DNA of 64,000 bases from Phoronis australis. Lineage: Eukaryota > Phoronida > Phoronidae. Made by a program: the position numbers and the translations under genes. The stretch's first letter is position 1, and every line of letters begins with the position of its first letter. This document shows positions 12,521-24,597 of the stretch, piece by piece. The DNA lies in assembly GCA_002633005.1 (NCBI GenBank), contig NMRA01000206.1:48551-112550 (forward strand). The letters are read 5' to 3'. The notes below the pieces were generated by a model. That model did not search any database and was not told where the DNA came from. It saw nothing but the letters and a program-made list of their open reading frames with translations.

Positions 12521-15500
12521 CAGCACACATCACGAAGTTTTTCCGCCCGGTCCGAAATTGGTCGACGACTGGCCGTCGACCGGTCCGAAAATTAGCCAAC
12601 CGGCAGCCGCCCGCAGTGCCAACTCATAAGGAGACTCCCCAGCTGACCCTTCAGCCGACCCTTCAGCCGACCCTTCAGCCGACCGGCTATCAGCCGACCA
12701 GCTGGTCAGCAGCTATTTTTAGGCTAGAGTAGCAGTTGCGAAATAGGTTGTCAGGCTGATACCACTTTGGGTGTCGATGCATATTCGTCTTAACACAGGG
12801 TCAAATAAATTAACCTACTTTTGCTTTCTCGGTTGCATGAGTTCACGTCGGTTGTGTAACACCACTAATTCGAATGTTGATTTTAGGCCAGCGGTAATAG
12901 TAAACAGTGGATTGCGGACAATGCAACAACTTTTGGATGAAAAACGTGAAAGTTTTCTTTACATTCGATCTTTAATTTGACTCGTGTCGTTAACCAGTTG
13001 TATATAGACTGGTTGCTTCCCGGTCAATACAACGTTGTAGTCATTTTGTACACGCAGCTATTTTTCGCAGTCTTTGCCTCACTTGATTTTGTTTGTGAAC
13101 GCCAAACTGTATCTTTTTGCGTTTTTTAAGTTATTCAAAGGTCTCCTATCACACGCCCATGATGATGGATTAGTGGGCGAGTTGTTACACGGCGAAGTGC
13201 TATCACTCCGGGAATTTTATTTTCATAGTATTGACCCTTGTAGTACAGACGCGATAATCACGGTCCAGTATGCCCTAAACCCACGGACTTCGATGGCTCT
13301 AACTTCGAAATCATACTATGGTTACAATTTCCACGAACCTAGGACCAATATCAAATATTACTCCCAGCACGAACTACAGTAAGACGGTGACATCAAACAC
13401 GGGAATGACCACTCTTGAGGCTACAGCCAATTGTAGCTTTGCGCATTCCGTTTTCATGTGTCGGTGACGTTAAAATCTGGTCTAGAGTTACATGTACACG
13501 TAGGCCCCTATCAGTCGGTCGTTCACGTTGTTTCAAAAATAAATATTTTCTGTCCACAACATAATGACAAATTATGTAAAATAAAACAGTTGTGAACGCG
13601 AAGATGTGAATACGTGGTGAAGAGATATTTGTCTCTAAGCGGCATATGTGCGTGAATCTTTGGTAAATCGGTTGCGATGGCAAAAAATGATAGAAAATAC
13701 ATCAAGGTGCACTTTTGAGAAGCAAAGCGTCTAATGATATTTATAGCGTATGACCTGGCAACCATAGGTAGTAAGTGACGCTGAATGAGAAGTGGCAACT
13801 ACATGTTTGGCGCGAAAATAAAAACATCATGCTTGTATCGCCACCCCCCCTCCCCGAGTTTTGCACATTCTAATGAGTCACCACTCGAGATTTGCTTCCG
13901 TTTCAGTCCTAAGAAAGGAAAAGTACAATTTTTGAAACGTTGCTCACTAGTCTCAAAAAAGTTTCCAGCATTAGTGCGCTTTATCAGAAATGCCAAGCAC
14001 ACGCAGCGTTGTAAGGCAGAGACGTTGGCGTTTTCGTATGTTCACAAAAGTGCTTTGAGCAGTGTGTACTCGACTATAAGCTCACATTTACTCCTCATTG
14101 TCGCAAACTCGTTCAAAAAGTACAAAAATTAATTAATCCAAATAGAATTATATCTCGTAATCTCAACTCCATGTATCTTGAAACTCTGTTCAAGTCTTTT
14201 GTTCTTCCACATCTAGACTACTGTGACATAATCTACCAATCGGCAAACGCTGGCATAGGCCTACTTCAATACTACAATGCCAAACAACTTTAGCCATAAC
14301 CGGGGCATACAAAGGGTCTTACACAATCAAGGTTCTAAATAGTCTTCACTGGAGCAAACTAGCAACCCGTCGTAAACTCCACCTGTCCAACATAAAGAAT
14401 TACTCTAACAAAATCCTCTTTGACACCTACAAAAGACCAAGCACGAGACCAGGACTCCGGCAAAGCAATATGTATACTATTCAAGCCTCCATCAGCCAAG
14501 CCTGCAGAAGATCAAGGACATTAACTTGTATTGGCAACTGGAATTCCTTACTTTTCAAAATAAAAGAAAGCACTTCAATCGTCACTCTCAAAAATAACTT
14601 TAAAATGCATACCAGTACTCCAGACTTGCCAGTCCCATTGACATCATTCCAATTTCCCCGCAACCATGAAATAACCTTATTCAGATCAAGATGTGGTCTA
14701 TTCCTAAACAACGAGAAATTTAGACATACTTTTAATAATATTTCGCCTCTGTGATCCTGTGGAGATACCCAGACATATCCTCATGTTTTCTTTGCTTGTG
14801 AGGCATGCAAGGAGGAGAGGGTACACCTCTTCCAGGCACCCGAACAATAGCCCAATGTTTATAAAACATGTTCTGAAATTCCGCAATTGTACAACGAAAT
14901 TAATTTCTTTCTATATTGATGTCAAGAACTTAACTCAAACGAAAATAAGGTTTTATTTGAAATAGTATCAGAATTTCTTCATAACATTAAATCTCTTTGT
15001 GTGAGTGGTTAGAATTTTATACATCTGTATGAAAATGAATTATTTTCATTCGTTGTCATATTGATGTCAGTTTTAGCTCTTGTAGTATAATTACACGAAA
15101 CGCCAAGTATTGTGTTCTTACGCCAAAGGGCTCGGAAGGCTCTAGCCTTGGTGCGAAGCTGTTTACTGAATTAAATATACAAATTTGCGCCGTTGTGGTT
15201 AAAAACTGACTGAAAAAATTTTTTCTAGAGTAATCTAAATTATTTACCAGCGTTGCAAAAATTGGTTTTCTACAATTATTCTGCTGCTAAAATTATGGTT
15301 TGATCTTTTGCGTCGACATTCGACGCAATGAAGTATTGCGTCACCTATCAGCCAGTTTCTTTTTCCCAGATTCTTCAATCAAACGTTCTCCCTCGAGGTT
15401 GCGTAAACGCCACAACAAATGATCAGAATTGGTTTCACTTCATTATGTTTTTGGAATTTTGATATCAGTGAACCGAATTTTAGAACTAATTTTGCTGAGA

Positions 15501-16749
15501 TGTTTTCATCATCTAATGGGAGATGGCGAAAAAATTTTGGAAGTGGCGTGTGCCACGAATGATCTCTTTTCAAAACGACGACGTATGTTCTTTCGTTACA
15601 AAAGGCAGAGAATTACGCAAGAAGATGACGTCGGATGTTATTCGCTTAAACGGCCGTAACGGGCAACTTGAATGCCAATTGACTTCCAGAGTGTGTATGC
15701 AAACCTGCCGGTCTAAACCTCATGTTGATACAAGCTTTTCGACGAGGTGACAAGCGTAACTATCCGGGCTGTGTGAAGTTTCGAGGTCTGTTTGAGCTCA
15801 ATACGCAGTGGCACCTTGCTGTATTTGGAAAATAGTCTTCATACAGCTAGCTGGCTAAACAGGAAGGCTCTAGCTTCGAAAAGATTTGTATTGCGAAAGT
15901 GCTAACAATTTCAGAATGATGATGGGTGATGGATGACACTATAAACCGATCACAGTCTTCCGTATTCATGCGCCCGTGATTTAGCATCGGCGCTATGTTC
16001 AAACCATTGTTTATGTCGTTCCTAAAGTAAACTTGTGCTCTATTGCTGTACCAAAAACAGAAATTAATACTGAAATAAACAATAGTTATCTGTGGTAAAG
16101 CGTAATATACAGCGTGATGAAGTTATGATCAAGAGCAATAACGGATGAGCGCAAATGCGTGCTATTTGTTGGGCATTCCGCGGCATGAAAACACTTGAGG
16201 TCGTAAAATAGCCAGTGTTGTATTCTGATTTTTATACAATGTTACTGTAAATTTCAAATTTCGTGCTTGTTTTGATACATAATGTACTGTATAAAAAGTC
16301 TCATACCTAAAGTTAGAAATTATGCTTCCGCGATATCACTTAACGTTTGATTTTACCACGCCGCCATTAATTCAACATAAAGTTTTAGGCTGGTGTAATG
16401 TCACGCACTTTGTATTTGTTGGTCGATTCGATTTTACCTCCTTTCAATAGTTGAACAAAAGTTGATAAACCGATTTCAAGACCGGAGTTGCCACTGGTAA
16501 ACGAACTGCGAACAGTTAAATGTTTGTTTGTCCAAAGTTCGCCCGCTAAGTCATAAATGGTAATTGCCGACCAAGGACACGCTTAATCCGAGTTGGTCGT
16601 CTACGCTAGGCGACCACTTAGCCGACCCAAGTGCCGACCACAGATGCGACTCAGCAGACGGTTCCTAGCCGATCGTTGTTGGTCGGCTGCTGGTCGGCTA
16701 GACGTCGACCAATTTCCGACCGGTCGGAAAAAAGTCGTGATGTGTGCTG
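12521..16749 (+). mobile_element. Element 2: complete 4.2-kb CAGCAC-type DNA transposon
   Basis: The left end CAGCACACATCACGA and right end TCGTGATGTGTGCTG are inverted, each backed by GC-rich GGTCGGC/GCCGACC sub-repeats and GTCGACCAATTTCCGACCGG-like sequence. TA flanks both sides (12519-12520 and 16750-16751). The unoccupied duplicate at 11996-11997 has a single TA, giving a direct record of the target duplication. Near 12645-12682 a 12-base unit (ACCCTTCAGCCG) is repeated three times. Internal blocks match element 1. No transposase is evident, so it is probably non-autonomous. TA target and CAG-type ends suggest a Tc1/mariner-like or ISL2EU-like mechanism, but the superfamily is not established. 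Confidence 0.85.
14075..15095 (+). mobile_element. Decayed LINE fragment inside element 2
   Basis: Translation in broken frames gives the same reverse-transcriptase tail as 4507-5443, for example VLPHLDYCDIIYQSAN near 14200 and RSRCGLFLN near 14690, but with frameshifts and stops. It is a different copy from the one in element 1, sits at a different position, and is more diverged. The left boundary lies just after GTGTAC (about 14072) and the right boundary just before CGAAACGCCAAGTATTG. Confidence 0.75.
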
Positions 16750-17025
16750 TATGAAAAGCCCTGTTTTTTGTGCTGTTCTTGATTTTTCTAACGAAAAGTT
16801 TTCAAAAAGTTCATAAAAATAATTGATCTAGTCCACAGAATAATAGGCCTGGCAGCTAACGGCTTGTGGCTGGGTGTCTAGTTCCAATGTTTACTATTTC
16901 TACTACTAGTGACAATAGGGGGTTGGTACATGTACATGTAAGTTGATACTTTCTAGGTTACAAACAGAACAGCAGTACGAGGGCCGTAGAGCTGTAGCTG
17001 GAGACCAGGCGAGCTTTCCTCATGT
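16750..17025 (+). repeat. 530-bp tandem duplication, unit 2, second half
   Basis: Collinear with 11996-12260, including GGCAGCTAACGGCTTGTGGCTG and CTGGAGACCAGGCGAGCTTT. It resumes exactly at the TA after the transposon end. Confidence 0.85.
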
Positions 17026-17357
17026 AAAATATACCGTAAATGTTATGCTCCAATGAATCGGTTCGCACTGCGCTATTGATAAATACTACAATTTTAAAAT
17101 CTTTTATGATCTTTTAAAATGTTTTTATTTTTAAAATTATACTCAGATATTAAAAAGCAACTGTCGACAAGTGAAATTTCCTTTTGTCTCACCTGGATGT
17201 AAGGTGCTGTATTTTAACACAGTAAAGAGATGTCGTAACAATGTGACTTACAGATACATGTACACACATCGTTGTGATTTGAAGTTTTGTCTGCATGATT
17301 GTTGGCTCATAAGTCGGTCATAAATTTAAAGTTCTCAAAATGCTTACAATTTTCCAG

Positions 17358-17588
17358 GGATTGATAAGTTTGAGAACAAGAGGCTTGAGCCTGCGACACA
17401 ACTCGTCGTTCACCCTAGTGTACGCGACGCGTGGTCCTGTGCATACAGGTGCCAAATAACAATTTGTGTAGCAGCTGAGTGGAAAATGGACACCGACGAA
17501 TGCAAAACACTGGAACCAGGCAACAATCACGTTTTGGTAGAAGATAAAAACTGTACCGTATTTGTGAAGGCATATTCACGTTTTTCAG
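17358..17588 (+). CDS. Exon 1 (first seen): PAN/Apple-like module
   Basis: Bounded by TTTTCCAG before 17358 and GTAAGT after 17588, phase 1 at both ends, open for 77 codons. The protein has the spacing of a PAN domain: a phenylalanine and NKRL at the front, then VRDAWSCAYRCQ, CVAAEW, DECKTL and a final NCTVF. PAN modules bind proteins or sugars in extracellular proteins. There is no ATG and no signal peptide, so at least one upstream exon must exist; only repeats lie between this exon and the left edge. The donor joins in frame to the acceptor at 27579. The PAN call rests on cysteine spacing and the hydrophobic pattern; other small disulfide folds are possible. Confidence 0.7.
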
Positions 17589-18109
17589 GTAAGTGATCAT
17601 TGCCATGGATATTAGTCTAGTTGCCAAAAAGTTGACCCTGCCATGTTGTTTACTGTAAAGTTTTCTTTCGGGAAATTAGCGTGTGTGGATAGGAGAATAA
17701 AATTAACTTCGTTGCACTTTGTGGAACTTTGAGCATTTTTTTATTATTCAAGATGGCGGCTTCCGCTGTCTTGAATTACACCTAATTTCCACACTCTGAG
17801 CATGATACCGTGTAGGATCTTGCAATTTGTGGTATGATGATATTATTTTATGGATGCAAGGTCAAATTCAAGGTTAAACGAGATGTCAAATGTCACGTTG
17901 AACTGAAAGAATTAAAAGTCATCTCTTTTGCGCTACGAAATATTAAATTCATGTGAAATGCGGAATTGTCATTTCTGTGATTCCATTATAGCAGGAGTAA
18001 GGGATAGCTCAATACTGGAATAAGAGAACATCCCAATATCTCAATATTAGTTTAGAATATTGTTGTACCAGACCTACGCATGCCGCTTGGACCATTATGT
18101 TTTATTAGT

Positions 18110-18225
18110 TGAAACATATCTGAGGAGCTAAGGACTTGACTCACGCGACCAAAGGTGTGCCCCGTGCGACTCGAAAACACAACCTCGAGTAGAGGAAGGA
18201 CACTAGGCCACACTGCCTCCTCATT
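18110..18225 (-). mobile_element. tRNA-derived SINE-like sequence
   Basis: On the minus strand a Pol III A-box-like TGTGGCCTAGTGTCC (about 18199-18213) is followed by a B-box-like TTTTCGAGTCGCACG (about 18163-18178). The spacing suits a tRNA-derived promoter. There is no acceptor stem or intact cloverleaf, so it is not a functional tRNA gene. Confidence 0.5.
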
Positions 18226-20449
18226 GTGAAAAGGGGTACGTGTGTAGTTTACGCGTAATACAGTGTATGTGCAGGGCACACACGTGTAGACTGCGATAGG
18301 CGCTGTTGGAAAACAGATAAACTATGACTTCTGGAACTATAAAATTCCCCGTCTTTGCTGAGCCGCCTGGCTTCTTCTATTGGGGATTGATGACTCGCTG
18401 GTTCTCAAGAAAATGCCACCCCTCCCATGCGTCGGTGTTCATAGAGAACGGCTTCAAGGCAATGGACCACGAGTCACTGACTACGATGAGTTCAACTTGA
18501 CACCCCCGTGTCCACGCAGAGAGGGGTTTATTAGAGTCGCTGACAGTTCGTTCAAACCAAGAACTAGTCTCTATCCAGTGCCATCACGTCTTGTAACCTC
18601 TCATGTTGACGATACTTGTTCAGGTCAAATCTCTGAAATGTTGTATTTTGTCTAAAATACTACTATCCCCCTTCTCCATTTGAGTCTTGGCTTCTACTGG
18701 CTGCATATTAGACGTCCCATAACTCAAGAGCTCGGAGACGTCAGTGTTGTCACAAGGGATTCTGATGGTGTGGTTGCCTTCTTCAGCCACTTTCAACATT
18801 CACCATTTAACGTCTGCTTCAGCATGTGTAATTACACAGCGGCTCTTCTTGACCCGCTCGGTGTTGAATAGAAGGTAATAGCTTCATACACATAGAAGGT
18901 TGATTAATATAGGTCTATTTAGAATAGTTTAGCGGCAAAAGGGATGTTTGGGAACAGGGGTTAGCATGTTTTCCTTAACATTTGCTCATGTTATCGTCTC
19001 ATGGTCCTTTGTGTTGGGATCTTTGTTGATCATTTTTTCAAAGCTAATAATTGTTTCACACGGTGGAGGATGGGGTTTAGTAGAGTGTCGAGGCTTTACC
19101 TAAATCTCCCGTAGTTCCGGAAGCACTCCAAACGACTTCCTACAAAAGCTAAATAACAGCAACCAACACCACCTCCGCAGCAGAATGATTTAGGACCTAA
19201 CGAGAAGAGATTTGACTAAAATGGCATTGTCACCCTTCCTCAGACTGCCGATCTGGGCTGTACGGAGTGGACTCAATAAGTTCATACTTTACTGAAAGAT
19301 ATCAGCTATGTTAACGTTACATTACCGTCTTACGACTAACAGGCAACTGAACAGCGTCTAAGCTCCATGTCCTTCCTTTGACAGTACAGGCTTCTTCACC
19401 AACTCCAGCGTTTTGGCTTTTTCTTAATTGCTTTGTAACATTCAGCTTACCAAAAATAAAAATCTCACTCCTTTGATCATGCCCAATTACCATCTCGTTC
19501 TGGAATCTATTCGGCGATTGCAGATGTTATGGAGATGTGAATGCTGGTCAGTGATCGTGTGTCTGCGCTTCTCTACCTCATCCGCAATCTTCCTCTAGTC
19601 ATCCTCTACCAGGTCCACTACTCCCTTAGTCTTTTTCCTGTCACTCCATTACATGACGTTTGCTTTTCACCACCTTCATTCCACATGACTTAATGTTCTC
19701 CATGGCAGTATCAAGGTGGACACACCCACTGAAACTCTTTAACTACATGACCGCTTTATTGTTCGGTTCACATAAAAATGCCCCAGAACCTGTATCTCGT
19801 TGGATGTACAGTATGCCTGTTCTTCGAATAGTTCAGCTGGTACTACAGTCTTATCATCCATGTGCTGACAGCTGTTCGCAGCTTCGAGTATATCTTTTTG
19901 ACGTGCTCCACACCCAGCAAACTTCAATATAAAGTTCGAAAGAACTCCGTCAATCTGTTAAACTTGGTACATGTATAAACTTCTTGTCAGAAATGTTTGG
20001 CACCTTACTCCAACACTTACATGTAGACCCCTACTGCACGTTTGTCGAACTTTTGTCGTAGTTTAGGTTGACGTTATTGCGCCTAGCCATTTATCGTTTA
20101 TTTATGAATGGGGTTACGTGCAAATTGTGAAAGTTAATACGACGTACATGGAGGCGCTATCGTATTCTTGTCGAAAAGAATTCTCACGTTGTTTGGTTTA
20201 TTCTGAAAAGAGCTACACCAGTGTTGGTACCATACATAATTATGGTGGCCTGCTAGGGAAAAATACGTCAACATCTCATTGAGACAGGGTGGTTGAAGGA
20301 TCATATTTAAGTAAGTCATCAGCTCTTCTTGAGTAGAAATTGAGCAACAACATAGCTGTTGTGAGATTATATACCAACAGAGCATCGGTTCTAGCATTTC
20401 CGTTGACTATACTGGAATGTAACAGGTTAATACTCCGATGGCCCATGCC

Positions 20450-21085
20450 ACCACTCGGGAAAAAAAACAGCTACTCCGGAAGTACACTACTCCGAAAAAA
20501 CACCGTTACTTCGATTTTTACTCGATCTTCCTAATTTTTTTCAAAATTTCACGAATGGTTTATTAATTCATTACTTGCTAACAAAATACCAACCCAAAAA
20601 AATGTACAATGAAGTCCGATGACTTATTTCAGCTATTATTACTGTCTTTGCAAATAAACAACACTTGTATCCCATCTTCTTTGAAATTCGCTTGATCGAG
20701 AGAAAATGTATCATAGTACATGGGCTCACCCAAGGGGCCTCGGGTGCTCAAACGAGTTCCCCATTTGACGAAGTGGGCATAATGGTCCGCCTCAAAACAA
20801 CAAAAAGTCCGAGAAAACGAGACGAAAGTCCATTAAAAAGACTCGAATGCACAATTTATAGCCCTGAACGTGACATCCCGTTTTTAGTCCCATGTTTTTG
20901 TTTGTAAAGGTCCATATTGCCAAACAAAGATTCGAGCCCCCATATTTTAGACTGGGTGCGCGCATGTATTAGTGTTATAAAATGAAACATATGCGTTCAT
21001 ATTTGGAGGAAACGTGGGTTTCTTCGGAGTGGTATTTTCTTTTCGGAGTAGAGGATTTTTGGAGTAGTGTTTTTTTTAGTAATGG
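20450..21085. mobile_element. Possible MITE with CTACTCC-type inverted ends
   Basis: The left end (ACTACTCCGAAAAAACACC near 20488) and right end (reverse complement with CACTACTCC and CTACTCCGAAAAG, 21030-21080) are imperfect inverted repeats built from an iterated CTACTCC word. It contains the dispersed repeat at 20720-20965. No clear target duplication. Confidence 0.35.
20720..20965 (+). repeat. Dispersed repeat, copy 2
   Basis: Same orientation and order of words as 9790-10060, ending with CCCCCATATTTTAGACTGGG and GTGCGCGCATG. Confidence 0.65.
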
Positions 21086-21101
21086 TCAGTAACCGTGCTA
21101 G

Positions 21102-22846
21102 AAACACCATCACTGAACTGCTGAGCGTGTGAGCATTTCCATACCATATGCTTTCTCAATTGTGCCACGACCCTCATTAAACTTGTGAGCAAAATGTTTG
21201 GCCCACTATAGTGCATGCATGTAATAGTGAGCGATTTGAAAATATATCTTGAAGAAGTTAATGAAGAAAATAAAAAATGAGATAAAAAACTAAATGTCAG
21301 AAGGCTGCTATTCAATTTTGACCTTTGACCTCTGGTTTGCCCTTTAAAAAGACTCCGTATTAATAACATATCACCTGAAATGGACTCCCCGTCACAGAAA
21401 GTGGTATAAACAATGTATTACATGACCCTGTTGGTCATAAAGTTGAAAAAACCAGTGGGTCGAAATTCAAAATAGCGGAATCCTCCATCTTGGATTGCAA
21501 AAATTGCTCAAAGTTGCACTAAGTGCAACCGAGGAAATTTTGTTCTCCTGATCATATTTGATATATGCCAACAAAAAACTTTACAGTAATCAACATTGCA
21601 GTGTTCACTATGGGAGATATTGGGCTGGCAACTAGAATATTTTAGGCTGCATAATCTGATACTTGCTTACTATTCATTAGTCTCCTTCTCGTCTGTTCCT
21701 TTCTTTCTCACATTGTGTGAACGAGTCCAGGAAACTACGATTGTTTATTGGCCTTATTGTCCCTGGGGTCATGTTACTCCGTGTTCCACAGTGACACGCA
21801 TAAATAAAATGCAATGGCCAAATATACCTGAAGTAATGATAACACGAACATGTAGTTTCACATAATGCACTACTTTCGCAGTAGTTACCCACATGCGTTC
21901 CGTAGACTGGTACAGGCGGCTTTATACGCAGAAAAGAACACGGCCTGGTGCGTTTTGCAATGTTTTCATAAATCGCCGAGTCAGTGCTTCCCCTGGGTTT
22001 TGAAAGAAGCGTTGTGGTAAATGGCCAACACGGGGTGGAAAGCCCGTTGCCGCACTCGAATATGAGAAGTATGACCCCCCTATTTTCTGGGTCTGAAACG
22101 GAGAGTGGTGGTGAATGCTCGATGCGGATGTGGAACCCGGCGCCACAAGCGAGTATGGGATGAAGTGAGATCCTCCCATCAGGGGGGTTGGAAGACCTTT
22201 CCCAAGCAAAATTTGAAATTAGATGTAATTGGTTGCAGTTTGCTCATTATAGACAAGACGTTAACCTGAGCCTCATGTAGGCCTAGTGGAAGTGTCCGGG
22301 TAACGGACACTCCGCAAGACAAATTGGCAATGAAGTGTCCGGCATAGCGTGATCTCTGTCGCACTTGAGTACCAAAATCAGTGTTAAAATTCAAATATCC
22401 AAGAAGTGACAACCGTTGAACAAAAATATGTGAACTTTGTAGACGTAATGTGTATATGTATATGTATATGTATATCAGTGATAGTGCCTTGGCATTGGCC
22501 GGCGGCGGCGTAGCAGACGATGTATAATCCAATCCATGCAGACGAATCTGAGACTGGTTAACTTTCAATGTCGTCATTTTGGCGCAGGGCTATGGTTGAT
22601 TAAACAGTTGGATGTCACGCCCTGCAGTATAATTCACAATGTTTTTTGTAAACTCGGACATGATAAAATGAATGAAGCAGAAATCTTACTGTTTCCTACT
22701 TCATTAGCAAGCTCTGGCACTTTCCCCGCATTTTAGAAAATTCGTATCTAGGTAGTTTTCTGGTCCCCGGCTGTATTAAGTTGATATGCACAATTCAAGA
22801 TTCCAGTGTAAAATTATTATTTTTCCATTTCGATCCACAAATGGCA
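21102..22846 (+). repeat. 1.75-kb tandem duplication, copy 1
   Basis: Begins AAACACCATCACTGAACTGC and ends CGATCCACAAATGGCA. It recurs almost unchanged immediately downstream with a shift of about 1746. Open frames inside are mirrored in both copies and show no domain. A TATATG microsatellite occurs near 22447-22475. Confidence 0.9.
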
Positions 22847-22847
22847 N
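22847..22847. other. Single-N join between duplicate copies
   Basis: An ambiguous base sits exactly at the boundary of the two 1.75-kb copies, as expected where two contig ends or haplotypes were abutted. Confidence 0.6.
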
Positions 22848-24597
22848 AAACACCATCACTGAACTGCTGAGCGTGTGAGCATTTCCATACCATATGCTTT
22901 CTCAATTGTGCCACGACCCTCATTAAACTTGTGAGCAAAATGTTTGGCCCACTATAGTGCATGCATGTAATAGTGAGCGATTTGAAAATATATCTTGAAG
23001 AAGTTAATGAAGAAAATAAAAAATGAGATAAATACTAAATGTCAGAAGGCTGCTATTCAATTTTGACCTTTGACCTCTGGTTTGCCCTTTAAAAAGACTC
23101 CGTATTAATAACATATCACCTGAAATGGACTCCCCGTCACAGAAAGTGGTATAAACAATGTATTACATGACCCTGTTGGTCATAAAGTTGAAAAAACCAG
23201 TGGGTCGAAATTCAAAATAGCGGAATCCTCCATCTTGGATTGCAAAAATTGCTCAAAGTTGCACTAAGTGCAACCGAGGAAATTTTGTTCTCCTGATCAT
23301 ATTTGATATATGCCAACAAAAAACTTTACAGTAATCAACATTGCAGTGTTCACTATGGGAGATATTGGGCTGGCAACTAAAATATTTTAGGCTGCATAAT
23401 CTGATACTTGCTTACTATTCATTAGTCTCCTTCTCGTCTGTTCCTTTCTTTCTCACATTGTGTGAACGAGTCCAGGAAACTACGATTGTTTATTGGCCTT
23501 ATTGTCCCTGGGGTCATGTTGCTCCGTGTTCCACAGTGACACGCATAAATAAAATGCAATGGCCAAATATACCTGAAGTAATGAAAACACGAACATGTAG
23601 TTTCACATAATGCACTACTTACGCAGTAGTTACCCACACGCGTTCCGTAGACTGGTACAGGCGGCTTTATACGCAGAAAAGAACACGGCCTGGTGCGTTT
23701 TGCAATGTTTTCATAAATCGCCGAGTCAGTGCTTCCCCTGGGTTTTGAAAGAAGCGTTGTGGTAAATGGCCAAAACGGGGTGGAAAGCCCGTTGCCGCAC
23801 TCCAATATGAGAAGTATGACCCCCCCTATTTTCTGGGTCTGAAACGGAGATTGTTGGTGAATGCTCGATGCGGATGTGGAACCCGGCGCCACAAGCGAGT
23901 ATGGGATGAAGTGAGATCCTCCCATCAGGGGGGTTGGGAGACCTTTCCCAAGCAAAATTTGAAATTAGATGTAATCGGTTGCAGTTTGGTCATTATAGAC
24001 AAGACCTTAACCTGAGCCTCATGTAGGCCTAGTGGAAGTGTCCGGGTAATGAACACTCCGCAAGACAAATTGGCAATGAAGTGTCCGGCATAGCGTGATC
24101 TCTGTCGCACTTGAGTACCAAAATCAGTGTTAAAATTCAATTATCCAAGAAGTGACAACCGTTGAATAAAAATATGTGAACTTTGTAGACGTAATGTGTA
24201 TATGTATTTGTATATGTACTGTATATCAGTGATAGTGCATTGGCATTGGCTGGCGGCGGCGTAGCAGACGATGTATAATCCAATCCATGCAGACGAATCT
24301 GAGACTGGTTAACTTTCAATGTCATCATTTTGGCGCAGGGCTATGGTTTATTAAACAGTTGGATGTCACGCCCTGCAGTATAATTCACAATGTTTTTTGT
24401 AAACTCGGACATGATAAAATGAATGAAGCAGAAATCTAACTGTTTCTTACTTCATTAGCAAGCTCTGGCATTTTCCCCGCATTTTAGAAAATTCGTATCG
24501 AGGTAGTTTTCTGGTCCCCGGCTGTATTAAGTTGATATGCACAATTCAAGATCCCAGTGTAAAATTATTATTTTTCTATTTCGATCCACAAATGGCA
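22848..24597 (+). repeat. 1.75-kb tandem duplication, copy 2
   Basis: Nearly identical to 21102-22846, with a few substitutions and small indels such as GATAAAAAACTAAATG versus GATAAATACTAAATG. It ends at the same ATGGCA word and then continues into unique sequence. Confidence 0.9.

Larger units (their letters stand above)
17589..21101. other. Intron 1, left part
   Basis: No exon recognised. Open frames near 18320-18500 and 18680-18871 have a somewhat coding-like composition but no recognisable domain and are not joined by splice signals I trust. A tRNA-derived SINE lies at about 18110-18225 on the minus strand, a dispersed repeat at 20720-20965, and an inverted-repeat-bounded segment at 20450-21085. 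Confidence 0.5.

Noticed and set aside
5985-13382. Similar short proteins in 5985-6242 and 13074-13382, and in 5683-5898 and 13393-13683
   Set aside because: The similarity is explained by the inverted copies of one transposon. The frames are short, begin at arbitrary points and match no transposase.
1644-15659. Similar frames at 1644-1856 (minus) and 15429-15659 (plus)
   Set aside because: Shared non-coding interior of elements 1 and 2; stops and frame changes differ between the copies.
18320-18871. Coding-like frames in intron 1
   Set aside because: I could not match them to a family or join them with convincing splice sites; chance or an old pseudogene.
21596-23955. Duplicated frames in the 1.75-kb copies, including a 177-codon minus-strand frame
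   Set aside because: They are present in both copies only because the DNA is duplicated. There is no domain, and the longest form depends on small differences between copies.
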